Below are positions 21,500 to 31,605 of a stretch of 64,000 nucleotides of DNA, in pieces. Location: the NCBI RefSeq assembly GCF_029227915.1, contig NC_079880.1, forward strand, positions 13,660,001 to 13,724,000, written 5' to 3'. The notes below the pieces were generated by a model. That model worked only from the letters and a program-made list of their open reading frames with translations. It searched no databases and was not told the origin of the DNA. Position 1 is the first letter of the stretch; each line of letters starts with the position of its first letter. The position numbers were made by a program, and so were the translations under genes. The DNA comes from Hydractinia symbiolongicarpus. Its lineage: Eukaryota; Cnidaria; Hydrozoa; Anthoathecata; Hydractiniidae.

Positions 21500-24150
21500 T
21501 TACAGTAACTGAGGTGTGATGGCTGGTAGGTTGATTGTTGTAAGTCGTTATGGTAGGGTGATTGGGCTGTGATGATCGGTAGGGTACGGATGAGACTGAA
21601 TAATGCTGTAATGTTAAAGCACTTTGTTTAGGTTGCATATGGTGCGATATGTTAATAAGCAGCATAATGTTGTAATAGTAATGCACCTTGTTCAGGTTTT
21701 GAAATTGGATTATGTTAATACACAATTTTTTTCAATAAGCAACTCATTTTTTAAGCAACTGAACTGGATTTGAAATGTTTTAAGCAATTTTAGTTCTGGA
21801 CAAATATAAGCACAAGCAAGAATAATTTTTTTTGCACACATCAGTTTATTTTTAAGAAATATCTTTTTTACCAAAAATATGACTTAGTTTCTTTTTCCCG
21901 TTTATTATATATATGTTTAACAAAAATTAGACTTAGATATTGACTAAAAAATAACATGAGATCTGACCAAAATCCAATTTGCTTATAAAAAAAATTGTGC
22001 AATCAGCTCAATGCTGTAATGCACCTTGTTCAGGTTGCATTGCACCTTGTTCAGGTTGCAATTGGCTTACAACGCCATTAATAATCAGCACAAAGCTGTA
22101 ATGTTAATGCACCTTGTTTAGGCTGCAATTGGCCTACAACGCCATTAATAATCAGCACAAAGCTGTAATGTTAATGCACCTTGTTCAGGCTGCAATTGGC
22201 TTACAACGCCTTTAACAATCAGCACAAAGCTGTAATGTTAATGCACCTTGTTCAGGTTGCAATTGGCCTACAACGCCATGAATAATCAGCATAAAGCTGT
22301 AATATTAATGTACCTTGTTTAAGTAATTGTGATATAATGGGTACAGACAATATGTTGAATCTGGTAAGTAGAAAGGGTATGGTAATTGTGGTACAATGAT
22401 CGGTATGGTAAAACGATATGTTGATTGGGATAAGTCGAAACGGTATGGTAATTGTGGTATAATGGGTGCAGGCGATATGTTGAATCTGGTAAATCGAAAG
22501 GGTATGGTAATTGTGTTATGATGATCGGTAAGGTACAGACGATACGTTGATTGCGATAAGTGAAAACGGTATGGTAATTGTGGTATGATGGGTACTGACG
22601 ATTTATGTTGAATCCTTTAGGTCGAAATGGTAATTGTGGTATGATGATCGGTACGGTAAGGCAATATGTTGATTGCAAAAAGTCGAAATGGTATGGTAAT
22701 TGTGTTATGATGACCAATAAGGTAAAGACGAGATGTTGATTGCGATAAGTCAAAACAGCATGGTAATCGTGGTATGACAGGGACGGTACAGACAATATGT
22801 TGATTGCGATAAGGCCGTATATATGGTAAGGTTTTGAATTTAAACCTTTATGTTAATACACATTCTTTTTATAAGCAACTGAACTGAATTTTAAAAAAAA
22901 TTAGTTTTGTACAAATAAAAGCATAAGCAAAAATTTTTTTCTTTTGAGAAAATAGAAAAAAGACACACTTTTTGAACAAAAGAAGAAAAGAAAACTAAAA
23001 AACTTCTGTTTTTTTTCAAGAATTTTTTTTTTTAACAGCAATATGACTTCTTTTCATTTCCCCCGTTTAGATATATTACAAAAATTAGTTAAATAAAATT
23101 AAACAACCATTAAGAACCTTCAGACCTGGGTATTGGGTAAAAAATAACTTAAGATCTGACTACAATCCTAAGTTGCTTATAAAAAAATTTGTGCAATCAG
23201 CTCAATGCTGTAATGCACACCTTGTTTAGGTTGCATGTGCACCTTGTTCAGGTTGCAATTGGCTTACAACGCCATTAATAATCAGCACAAAGCTGTAATG
23301 TTAATGCATCTCGTTTAGGTTGCAATTGGCTTACAACGCCATTAATAATCAGCACAAAGCTGTAATGTTAATGCACCTCGTTTAGGTTGCAATTGGCTTA
23401 CAACGCCATTAATAATCAGCACAGAGCTGCAATATTAATGCACCTTGTTCAGGTTGCAATTGGCTTACAACGCCATTAATAATCAGCACAAAGCTGTATT
23501 AGAAATGCACCTTGTTCAGGTTGCATTCGGTCATGCAGCATGGTAATTGTGGTATGATAATCGGTAGGGTACAGACGATATGTTGATTGCGATAAGTCAA
23601 AATGGTACGGTAATTGTGGTATGACGATCGATGTGATACGGATAAAATAGATATGCAACTGGATATTAAATGCATCAGTGGTTAATGTAACAATCACAGA
23701 CCTTTGTTAGGCTGTGTTATGACCCTCCACCTCCAGCAACGCCATTAATAATAGGCATAAAGCTGTAATGTTCACCTTGTTCAGGTTGCAATTGGCCTAA
23801 ACGCCATTAATAATCAGCACAAAGGTGTAATGTTAATGCAAGGTTGAATTCAGTCATGCAGTATGGTAATTGTGGTATGATCGGTAGGGTACAGACGATT
23901 ATGTTGATTGCGATAAGTCAAAACGGTATGGTATTGTGGTATGATGATCGATGTGATACGGATGAAATAGATATGCAACTGGATATCAAATGTATCCATG
24001 GTTAATGTAACAATCACAGAACTTTGTTAGGCTGTGTTATGACCCTCCACCTCCACCTCCAACAACACCATTGATAATCAGTATAATGCTGTAATGTCAA
24101 TCCACCTTGTTCAGGTTGCATTTGCACCTTGTTCAGATTAGAATGGTTTT
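21500..24150 (+). repeat. Composite tandem-repeat block with two interleaved minisatellites
   Basis: Unit type 1, about 67 bp, contains CACCTTGTTCAGGTTGCAATTGG, AACGCCATTAATAATCAGCAC and AAAGCTGTAATGTTAATG in turn; it repeats at about 22010-22320, 23205-23530 and 23735-23850. Unit type 2, 61-67 bp, contains GGTATGGTAATTGTGGTATGATG and GATATGTTGATTGCGATAAG; it repeats at about 22320-22820, 23540-23620 and 23860-23960. Larger duplications overlie these: the region from 21711 recurs from about 22848 (period near 1137), and 23538-23735 recurs at 23866-24060. The minus strand of 22319-22795 is open for 158 codons, but its translation is itself repetitive and I read it as chance. The block abuts the 3' side of the Helitron coding region. 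Confidence 0.85.
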
Positions 24151-24282
24151 TAGGGGCCAAGATTGTGATTGTCTGCAAAATAGGTGAATTCAGATTGTAA
24201 TTATCATTATGAATGAGATAGGCATATTATACATGTGCAATTTACAGATGGTGAAGGACAAACTGCATCTTCAATACCATCA

Positions 24283-27267
24283 TCAACAAAACTGGTCAAG
24301 TTCTTTCAACAAGTTAATATACTTTTCCATAGTGATATTGTATTTTTTGACGGTTTTATTCGATAATGCCTTCAGGCGTTTCTCTTCCTCTTGTCTGGCT
24401 TTCATACGGGGATGTGTATTAATGTACAAGAGTCGTTCTTGAGTAATTGGTTCGACAAGTGCCCAATTTCTTTCTTTTTCGCATCTGGAGAATGCAGTGT
24501 AAGCTGTACCAAGGTTATTTTTTTCCATCTGAATTGATTGTTGTAACTTGATACGCATGTGGGTGGCAGTTTTACCATCTCCAATTGACATACCCTGACT
24601 TTTGGCAATAGTTATTGCATATCCTGGCATTAACGGCAGGCCATTTCTGCTGCAACAATCAGACTCACATCGACCTTCAACAGCAGTAATTGGTATCCAT
24701 TTCGGATGTTCTTGAATCCATGACGGGCCTTTATAATTTGGGAAATCGACTACAACAGCTATTGGAAATTCAGGTGGCGACATATTTGGTGAATAAAGGA
24801 TTGCAATTACTTTTCCCATGGCACCATTATTTAGGCCAAGGCCTGTAAGACCCTTTTGGTTCTTGGTAAGGATTACAGTTGCACCAACTGCCATTAAAGA
24901 TCTTAGTGGTATTTGACCCAGTTGCTTATCAGTTAAAGAGTGATGTTTACCACGTCCTCTTGATGGAATAACAGCAACTGGCACACCAAGGTTAGCTAAT
25001 TTATTATGGTTTTCTTCATTAACTTCATTCCATGTTTCCATTAATGTAAGGACGCGACCGTGCAAAAAGTTACATTTTTCGGCATGGGGCAAAGCATTTT
25101 CATAACGACTATTTATATCTTGCCAGTCTTGTTGAGTAATCGATCCATTGCGTATTCTAAGTAGCCGCTGTAGAAGGGCCAACTGATCTGGTCCTTGGCG
25201 CATTGTTTCTGTAAGAACAATAACATCGTGAAATGAGCGATAGATTGCATAACCAGCAAAGTTGATTGTGGAATCATCATGTTTCGGCGGCTGATGTAAA
25301 TCCAAAGCACGAATTGGTCCAAGTTGACCAAGGTCCCCAAAGAAATTGACAGTTGGTACACCTCCATAATAATTATCAAAGTCTCCTGTTGCCTCACATA
25401 ATCTTTGGCTGCACCAAGCCACTAGAAGCTTCGACTGCATGCTACGTTCATCAATATTAAGTTGAATCAATTTCAGTTCATTGTTTTTATGCATGCCTGT
25501 ATATTTTCTTAGCTTTCTTAGAGCTACATCACCCAACGGATAGTCAGAAAGCTGGACAGAATTTAAATTCTTATCTTTTTTAAGTTTGTGTGGTGGTGGA
25601 GTCATTGAGTGTATAGTGCGACCATTAGGTATGAGGACTGATGCTGCCCCAGTTGGGGCCAAGTTCATAACAGCAGAATTTCGCTTAAAAATACGACGAA
25701 CGATTCTAGTAAGCGCGGTAATGATGAATGTTTTCCCGACACCGGCTGTTCCTTGTATTAATAAACGTATTGGCTGGGTACCTGTTGGCACAGTTCCTTT
25801 TGCGACTTGTAATAAATGCTGAAGATTTATACCAATGACTGTTCTTTGTAATTCATTAGCATTTAAGATGTTTATTTGGGGTAAAGTACAATCTTTAGCA
25901 TGCTGCAATTCATTTTTTTCTGCTTCTTCAGATATAGATTGTAACCATAAGTCAGCATTAATTGGCCATTGACTACCAAAACTTTGAATTGCATAATTAT
26001 TCCAATTAAATGTAGGCCCACCATCAGGAAGAACCTGTTGTACATTTGGCTCATTGATATCAGCAACATGGTGCCTAGCAATATCTCTCATTATTGCTCT
26101 ACCTATGTTCATTTGTGCAATGGCAGAATTTTGGGAACATTGGGAACTTGCATCTGTATATTGTGATGATTGATCCGAAGACTGAGTATTGGTTTCAATA
26201 TTGATTGCACGAGTGTGACTTTGTGTTCTCTCGCTTTTTTTATCGAATGATTGTTTAGCCTCTTTCAATGAATCAATTAATATTGATGGGCATTCTTCAG
26301 TTTGAACAAGGGAAGCCAAAGCAGCAGCAATTGACTCATGTTGTCCCTTCAAATCTTCAGTATTGTGCCACGTTCCAACAGAAAATATAATGAGCATAGC
26401 TTTTGCATAGTCCTCAGTAACAGGCCAGACAGGTTTTGTAGATATTCCTGTAAAAACTGGGACGTGATCTACTTTGCAGGTACAATTACACTTTTTGCTC
26501 CAGTTCCATAATGATATTTCTGGCTCTGTTTCTCTCCGCTTATCACTTAAGTATTTGTCTAATGCGCTACTTTTTGTAACAGTTCCATCTTCACCAGACG
26601 TATCCAAGGCTCGAAAACCACTGATACCAATGTATCGAAAATTCCTGGTACATCTAGTCAGACGACCACCACTATTAATGAAATCCGCCGCAGCACCTGG
26701 AACATCTGCTAAACCCGCAATTTTTTGAAGTAGTCGTTGAGCCAAATTTTTAACAGTGCTTCCATCATCAGTGTTTTCAATGAGATGGCGATAAACATGT
26801 ACTAAATCTTCCGTTGAAGCAGCACCTTTGCAAGCATAACTAGCAATGTATTTTTGTAGAGCGAGAAGGTTCTGATCGATAATGGGTTGACTATCACAAT
26901 TTGCTAGCCAACTAAGTAGGCGTGTTTTTACATGCATCATCAAGCGAGGATGATCCCGTGGTCCCTCATATCTAGGATGTTCCCCTTCTGTTATGACAGC
27001 ATTAAAAGGATGAATCTCTTTACCACTTGTTTTTTTGGTTTGTGGATCAAGATCGCCAAAATGAAAGCGACAGTACTTCTGTGAAGCAGTATCTTTTTTA
27101 TTCTTACGGCGATAACGCAAACAATTGGAATTACAATTATGGAGGCCAATTCTGTTCACAAGATGGGTATGTTGCTCTTTTATACCACCTTCATGACTAG
27201 CAACATCCGAAAGTTCTTGTACCAATGGGTTATGGTCCGGTGGAGCTTGGGTCCCCTCTGGTCTGGC
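24283..27267 (-). CDS. Helitron Rep tyrosine motif and PIF1-type helicase segment
   Basis: The segment continues in phase after the TAG at 27268-27270. Near its start KYIASYACKG gives the two tyrosines and the C-K of the Rep catalytic motif (about 26825-26853). The helicase follows: Walker A GTAGVGKTF near residue 475, a DERS motif II, FGDLGQLGPI motif III, and late motifs ending in a GTAYTAFSRC box, all standard for the SF1 PIF1 family found in Helitrons. It ends at the TGA at 24283-24285. The helicase unwinds DNA during rolling-circle transposition. This portion has no internal lesion over 980 codons, so the interruptions upstream may be fairly recent. Confidence 0.92.
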   Translation of the reverse strand, partial: ARPEGTQAPPDHNPLVQELSDVASHEGGIKEQHTHLVNRIGLHNCNSNCLRYRRKNKKDTASQKYCRFHFGDLDPQTKKTSGKEIHPFNAVITEGEHPRYEGPRDHPRLMMHVKTRLLSWLANCDSQPIIDQNLLALQKYIASYACKGAASTEDLVHVYRHLIENTDDGSTVKNLAQRLLQKIAGLADVPGAAADFINSGGRLTRCTRNFRYIGISGFRALDTSGEDGTVTKSSALDKYLSDKRRETEPEISLWNWSKKCNCTCKVDHVPVFTGISTKPVWPVTEDYAKAMLIIFSVGTWHNTEDLKGQHESIAAALASLVQTEECPSILIDSLKEAKQSFDKKSERTQSHTRAINIETNTQSSDQSSQYTDASSQCSQNSAIAQMNIGRAIMRDIARHHVADINEPNVQQVLPDGGPTFNWNNYAIQSFGSQWPINADLWLQSISEEAEKNELQHAKDCTLPQINILNANELQRTVIGINLQHLLQVAKGTVPTGTQPIRLLIQGTAGVGKTFIITALTRIVRRIFKRNSAVMNLAPTGAASVLIPNGRTIHSMTPPPHKLKKDKNLNSVQLSDYPLGDVALRKLRKYTGMHKNNELKLIQLNIDERSMQSKLLVAWCSQRLCEATGDFDNYYGGVPTVNFFGDLGQLGPIRALDLHQPPKHDDSTINFAGYAIYRSFHDVIVLTETMRQGPDQLALLQRLLRIRNGSITQQDWQDINSRYENALPHAEKCNFLHGRVLTLMETWNEVNEENHNKLANLGVPVAVIPSRGRGKHHSLTDKQLGQIPLRSLMAVGATVILTKNQKGLTGLGLNNGAMGKVIAILYSPNMSPPEFPIAVVVDFPNYKGPSWIQEHPKWIPITAVEGRCESDCCSRNGLPLMPGYAITIAKSQGMSIGDGKTATHMRIKLQQSIQMEKNNLGTAYTAFSRCEKERNWALVEPITQERLLYINTHPRMKARQEEEKRLKALSNKTVKKYNITMEKYINLLKELDQFC

Positions 27268-28641
27268 CTATTGATCTTTGTTTGGAACCCAAGTTCTAAT
27301 TCCAGAAGTATCTATAATTTCATTTCCACCAGCAGGATGCAGTGAAGTAAACATTGGTGAAAAAATGTCATTACTGTCTTCATTTGTTGTTTGTAACAAA
27401 TTTTGAAGTTCTTGCGCTGCAGGTTTTAATGCTTGTGAGTCTGCAACATCATCAGACAAGCTATCCATTATAGTTTTGACTTTCCGGGCATGTTTAGATG
27501 ACGATATTATTGCGTGTCCATGTATCTCACCTCGACTTTTAGCAAATTCATATCGCAACCAATAGTCATCATATTGAAATACTTCCTTACTAACTGTGGC
27601 GAAGTAATTTATAGTCCTTGCATCGAAATACTGTGTCACAATATGAAGATTTTGTAGAATCATTTCCCGCTTGAATTTATTATCACTTTCCATTTGCTGG
27701 CGTACAGCATCTTCGTTTACATTGTTTATCAACGCATAATACTTATCGCCAAATTCATTTCGTCTAAAAAACAGCATGGCATCCAATTTTTTTTTTTGGT
27801 CTCTCCAGTATGGATCGGTATTTACCAGGTTTTTTCCAATACTAATAATTTTACGTGGAACTGAATCATCATCATTTTCTAAATTATCTCGAAGTTCAGC
27901 GATTGTGAGATGAGCATCATTTAATTGTTGGGAAACAAGAAAGCTACCCTGCTGCAATGCTTGCATTCGCAAACGCATATTTAATAAGAAAAATTTCAAG
28001 TACGGATGACGTGCTACACGATTATCAGAACAATAATATATATGTTCGATGTATTCCTCAAAGTTAATTTTATTTAACCTTGGAACAGTTAAGTCACAAT
28101 TTCCATTAATAAAAACAGTTGGGTATGCCATAGTAAAAAACCCAGGAGTTTTTAATTCCCGAATAGGCCGTTCTCGTGTATATTCTAAATTTGCATTCGC
28201 AACTGTGCCATGTTGAAGAGCTTGATTAACTGCATCTTCAGAACCCAAGAGCTTCTCCAGTACTATTCGTAACTCTTTGTCAGCATCTTTAGGTTCAACC
28301 GGGCAAACTAAACCAGAACGGGTTATACTCTCGTCATCGTCAGGTAAGTTTTGTTGAAATTGATTTTCAGCAGGACCCTTATCTCCTTCTGGTATGATAT
28401 TTGGCAATTCCACAACTGGCAAATCAGGTAATTCAGAACGCATCTCTGGTAAATTTTGAATGCGGTCATATTTTATTGAGACATCCTTATAGTATTCATT
28501 CGGCAGGAACTGGAAGTAGCGTCCTTTTAAAGGTTTGTCAATGTGATCAGAGCCATTGTATTGATGTTTATTTTTAGTATCTGGACCTTCAACAACCCCC
28601 TTCTGGGTATCCAAAACACAGTCCCCGTAATGCGTTTTCAA
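27268..28641 (-). CDS. Helitron Rep (HUH nuclease) segment
   Basis: This 457-codon segment has the Helitron-like N-terminal fold signature (PGFFTMAYPTVFINGNCDLT) and then the Rep nuclease histidine motif GEIHGHA near residues 375-381 (about 27511-27528). Metal-binding histidines of the H-x-H type define HUH endonucleases that nick one strand for rolling-circle-like transposition. The tyrosine motif lies further on, in the helicase segment. A TAG at 27268-27270 ends this part, but the frame continues in phase into the helicase segment, so the stop is a single nonsense change. The upstream border is a frameshift overlap with the OTU segment. Confidence 0.9.
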   Translation of the reverse strand: MKTHYGDCVLDTQKGVVEGPDTKNKHQYNGSDHIDKPLKGRYFQFLPNEYYKDVSIKYDRIQNLPEMRSELPDLPVVELPNIIPEGDKGPAENQFQQNLPDDDESITRSGLVCPVEPKDADKELRIVLEKLLGSEDAVNQALQHGTVANANLEYTRERPIRELKTPGFFTMAYPTVFINGNCDLTVPRLNKINFEEYIEHIYYCSDNRVARHPYLKFFLLNMRLRMQALQQGSFLVSQQLNDAHLTIAELRDNLENDDDSVPRKIISIGKNLVNTDPYWRDQKKKLDAMLFFRRNEFGDKYYALINNVNEDAVRQQMESDNKFKREMILQNLHIVTQYFDARTINYFATVSKEVFQYDDYWLRYEFAKSRGEIHGHAIISSSKHARKVKTIMDSLSDDVADSQALKPAAQELQNLLQTTNEDSNDIFSPMFTSLHPAGGNEIIDTSGIRTWVPNKDQ

Positions 28642-30403
28642 CTTTACCCCTTTGCACAGTATACTGTTGAACTGAATTTTGAATTCCTTTCTTTTTAATA
28701 ACCACTATTCCAACTTCTGACGGTAATGATGGCAGTTCAGTAGCAATTTGCATTCTTTGAGGAAAACTGATGCAATGACCTTTTGATGCAAGCATGCCAT
28801 ACCGCAGGAGGTGTATATTCATAATGACAGTAATACGACGAATTAATGCTACTTCTAGTATGGTCAAATTTTGGAGATATGGTGGTACTGGTAAAAAATG
28901 CATATCATTATGACGAATGTTATCGTGTAACGGACCCAAGTCGTCATTATCAGCTGACAGTATACCTGAAAATCTAGCAGGTGTCTTAACATTCTTTTTA
29001 AAACGACTAAGACTCTCCCTGTGACACCTATCACACCTACCATCGCTGAATATTTTCCAAGGCTTAACAGCAATTGGTTTTGTTTCATTTTTTGCAGTAG
29101 GTCTTATTGGAGGTGTTGCGTGAAATACTGGTCGAGTTTCAAAACAAGTTTTACAGGTTGATAAACTATGTAATTTCTCACCTTCTTCAAACTGTATTAC
29201 AGCAGCCACTACATTGGGATTTTGATGAATGGTGGCAGTTTCACTTCCAAAAATGTCTTGATCACTGGACTGGTTGCCTGTGACAACTGTCGACATTGAC
29301 TGTATGGTTGATGTTTTTGGTATGGACTGTTGTGTGGTTGGCAAATTTTTTGGTATTGACTGTTGTGAGGTTGGCAAATTTTTTGGTATCGTCTGTGCAA
29401 TTGATGAACTTGTTGGCATTGACTGAGTTGTTGATATGGAGTGTGTAGTTGGTAAATTTGTTGACAAAATATTATTCTGATTGTGTGTAGTGATTGGCAG
29501 TGTAACAGGCGGGTATTTTAAAATTGAATTTTTCTGTTTACCCACAGCTGTTTTACAAACGGCTTTTTTGCATCTATAAGTTATTCGCTTGCGCCTATTT
29601 TTTGTTTTGGTAATTGTTTCATTGACTTCTGGTTCTTCATATTTAATATTCAACTGAAGACACTTTTGCTTTAGAGCAAGTTCTTTATTTAAAAAATTTT
29701 TAGTTTTAGGTCTGTTTTGTATTACAACAGACATATGAGATTTCATTACTTTTTCCACTAGAAGATCTTGCTTTTCCTTTAAAGTAATCACTTTCTCTTT
29801 ACCATATTTTTTATTTGTTGTATCTTTAGGTTGAATTACATTTCCCGATGACAAACAGGGAATTTTTTTAGGTGGACTGAGTGGTGTGGATGATGCAACA
29901 GAAGGAAGGCTCAAATTGTCATCAAAGACCAATGATTGGTAGTGATTTCTATTTACTCTCCCAAGCAAAATAAAAGCACCTGCAGTGGTACCATCAGACA
30001 ATAGATGTGCCAATTGCTGTTCCCCAGCAATATCATGTGTTTCATCATGAGTAGGACTAATAAGGGTATATGGGTGCATCGCAGTACTGGTATCAGATGT
30101 TATCAAAATGTTGACGCCCAGCATTATTGCGGCAGCTCGTATGAAAATTTCTTCAACATAGACAGTAGGTTTTGACTGAATTTGTAAGTCACGTTCCCAC
30201 TCTTCAGAGCTTTTTAAATAAAAGGTCCTATTATTTTGAAAAATTCCTATGTTGCTATTTTTGCGGACAGATTTGACCACAGCTGCTCGTAGTTCAACAT
30301 GGTTCTGGAAATTAAGTTCAGAGGGGACAATTTGTCTGATCTCAGGCCGATCAAGTTGCTGTACTACTGCTCTATAAAAACAGTTGCCATCTCCTATCGT
30401 CAC
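28589..30403 (-). CDS. Helitron OTU-protease and N-terminal domain segment
   Basis: The segment opens with TIGDGNCFYRAV, the cysteine-containing signature of OTU deubiquitinase-type cysteine proteases. A NHYQSLV motif about 150 residues later would supply the histidine. A low-complexity Ser/Thr/Pro/Gln linker with a repeated IPKNLPT unit lies near residues 320-370. A CDRCHRE zinc-type motif and the conserved Helitron N-terminal region follow (PPYLQNLTILEVALIRR, then a GHCISFPQ stretch). The frame ends at 28589, overlapping the Rep frame by about 50 bases in another phase. A G5 run at about 28599-28603 is a likely place for the one-base shift. The protease may process the polyprotein or act on host ubiquitin; this is not established. 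Confidence 0.85.
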   Translation of the reverse strand: MTIGDGNCFYRAVVQQLDRPEIRQIVPSELNFQNHVELRAAVVKSVRKNSNIGIFQNNRTFYLKSSEEWERDLQIQSKPTVYVEEIFIRAAAIMLGVNILITSDTSTAMHPYTLISPTHDETHDIAGEQQLAHLLSDGTTAGAFILLGRVNRNHYQSLVFDDNLSLPSVASSTPLSPPKKIPCLSSGNVIQPKDTTNKKYGKEKVITLKEKQDLLVEKVMKSHMSVVIQNRPKTKNFLNKELALKQKCLQLNIKYEEPEVNETITKTKNRRKRITYRCKKAVCKTAVGKQKNSILKYPPVTLPITTHNQNNILSTNLPTTHSISTTQSMPTSSSIAQTIPKNLPTSQQSIPKNLPTTQQSIPKTSTIQSMSTVVTGNQSSDQDIFGSETATIHQNPNVVAAVIQFEEGEKLHSLSTCKTCFETRPVFHATPPIRPTAKNETKPIAVKPWKIFSDGRCDRCHRESLSRFKKNVKTPARFSGILSADNDDLGPLHDNIRHNDMHFLPVPPYLQNLTILEVALIRRITVIMNIHLLRYGMLASKGHCISFPQRMQIATELPSLPSEVGIVVIKKKGIQNSVQQYTVQRGKVENALRGLCFGYPEGGC

Positions 30404-30409
30404 TTCACG

Positions 30410-30874
30410 TTATGTTATATTTGACAGACCAATACTTCTAGCATAAGCAATAATATGGTCTGCAGAATTTGACTCATTTAAAAGATGGGCAGCATAAGAC
30501 TCTTGTAGTGCTATTTGGAAGTCAATATCATTGTTATTGAAGGGTCCAGGATTGCTTTCAATATCCCCTGATAACAATAACAGTAACTTCAAACATGCAA
30601 GATTGATGTTACAGCTTAGACAACATATAAAAATTAATAAACTAAAAAGTTTCAAAAAATAAATGAAGTGGTTGCTATTATCCAGATTGTCAAAAAACAT
30701 TCCTGTATGGCTGTGGAAATTTGTTTTATTTTTAATATCATTACTGGAATGAATAGCAGCTACATTATAAAACGAACCGATGGTGGCACGATATGCCTGA
30801 ACTGATATCATGATTGTTTTTTTTTTTACAAGTAAATTAGTATTAACGATGCACCTAGCTGCAGTTTTTTGCAC
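30410..30874 (-). CDS. Helitron leader peptide with 2A-like ribosome-skipping motif
   Basis: This 154-codon segment is in frame with the OTU domain and separated from it only by the TAA at 30410-30412 and a few codons. Residues about 70-101 are strongly hydrophobic, and residues 104-111 read DIESNPGP (30542-30565). This fits the D-x-E-x-N-P-G-P consensus of 2A peptides, which make the ribosome skip the Gly-Pro bond. The residues before it are leucine-rich (LLLLLSG), as in active 2A contexts. The predicted outcome is release of a short hydrophobic leader from the replication polyprotein. ATG choice is uncertain: a second methionine follows about 21 residues in. Activity is inferred from the motif. 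Confidence 0.7.
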   Translation of the reverse strand: MQKTAARCIVNTNLLVKKKTIMISVQAYRATIGSFYNVAAIHSSNDIKNKTNFHSHTGMFFDNLDNSNHFIYFLKLFSLLIFICCLSCNINLACLKLLLLLSGDIESNPGPFNNNDIDFQIALQESYAAHLLNESNSADHIIAYARSIGLSNIT

Positions 30875-30950
30875 CTAAATAAGATTTAAACAGTAAATAA
30901 TAATCTAGTAAAAGATGCACCTAGCTGCACTTTGCACCTAAATGTTTGTT
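30848..30950 (-). repeat. Direct repeat pair at the Helitron 5' side
   Basis: GATGCACCTAGCTGCA followed shortly by TTTGCACCTAAAT occurs at 30848 and again at 30914, a period of about 66 bp. The second copy lies just outside the leader ORF. The period is close to that of the minisatellite on the other side of the element. Confidence 0.65.
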
Positions 30951-31045
30951 TGTTTGCTAGTAAAAGACACAGAAAAAATTATCAAATAATACTTATCCAA
31001 TAATCTGTGAAGTATCCAAAAGTTCAAACAAACAAAACCAACGCG

Positions 31046-31064
31046 CTCTGGTAAATTACCAGAG
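31046..31064. repeat. Perfect short hairpin upstream of the Helitron
   Basis: CTCTGGTAA-A-TTACCAGAG forms a 9-bp stem with a one-base centre. Helitron-type elements carry short hairpins near a terminus. Whether this one belongs to the element is unknown. Confidence 0.5.
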
Positions 31065-31112
31065 GGTTTAAAAAAAAAGTGGCGCCGAAAAAGTATATTT
31101 CGGTCGCTAAAT

Positions 31113-31188
31113 CACGTGATCTATTTTGTCCAATCAAAGCGAAAAATGTTTGTGTTTCAAAAACTTCACGTGATCCATTTTATCCAAT
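31113..31188 (+). promoter_or_regulatory. Duplicated CACGTG plus CCAAT modules
   Basis: CACGTG at 31113-31118 and 31167-31172 is followed in each case about 12 bp later by CCAAT (31130-31134 and 31184-31188). The modules are 54 bp apart and similar throughout. E-box plus CCAAT pairs are common in eukaryotic promoters. They lie just upstream of the Helitron on its 5' side, so they could serve its promoter. The assignment is by motif only. Confidence 0.35.
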
Positions 31189-31543
31189 TAAATCAATATA
31201 TGTTTGTTTTGGAAAAATTATTTACGCTTATGTATTAGTTTTTTTGTTTTTTTTTCCTCTATTAAAAATTTATTACATTGGATACATGATATCTTAATTA
31301 AATATTATGGCATTTTATTTTCAGAATAAAACTTGTTTGTTAGGATGTATATTTGATGTAAATATCAAGGTCTCTAAAAATTTAATCTTAGCACGCTGAA
31401 GCTGGTGATTTTAATAAAATTTAGCTACCTATGTATTCAGTTTAGTATGTGTAGCTAGCTAGAAAATCTAGGCATGTCACTAACAAATTCTCTCATGCTT
31501 TAGTTAGCTAGCTTTAGGGGTGTGAATTATCTCTTTGAAGGTG

Positions 31544-31605
31544 AAGGAGTTCATTACATGTGAAAAATAGTGATATACTAGCTCTACATAACCTTTCGTT
31601 TTCAC
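31544..31605 (+). repeat. Dispersed repeat also present at 33293-33361
   Basis: The words GAGTTCATTA, AATAGTGATATACTAGCT and CCTTTC.TTTTC occur in the same order here and at about 33293-33361. The two copies lie 1.75 kb apart in the same orientation. Confidence 0.65.

Larger units (their letters stand above)
24283..30874 (-). mobile_element. Helentron-type Helitron (2A-OTU-Rep-Helicase), degraded
   Basis: On the minus strand a single polyprotein can be traced: a leader with a 2A-like motif, an OTU cysteine protease, the Helitron N-terminal region, an HUH-type Rep nuclease and a PIF1-family helicase. Three lesions separate the segments: TAA at 30410-30412, a frameshift within about 28590-28640, and TAG at 27268-27270. 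The frame is otherwise continuous. OTU domains are a known accessory of Helentron/Helitron2 elements, which favours that branch. Exact termini are not fixed. A short hairpin at 31046-31064 may mark the 5' side and the tandem-repeat block lies on the 3' side. Confidence 0.9.

Noticed and set aside
22319-22795. 158-codon minus-strand open frame with repeated Tyr/His-rich peptide
   Set aside because: It is the translation of the type 2 minisatellite. Openness follows from the unit length and composition; no start context, and other blocks of the same repeat are not open.
30848-30950. Same repeat family as the 67-bp minisatellite at 22010-23530
   Set aside because: Only the period and the short word TGCACCT agree. 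The rest of the unit differs, so a common origin cannot be claimed.
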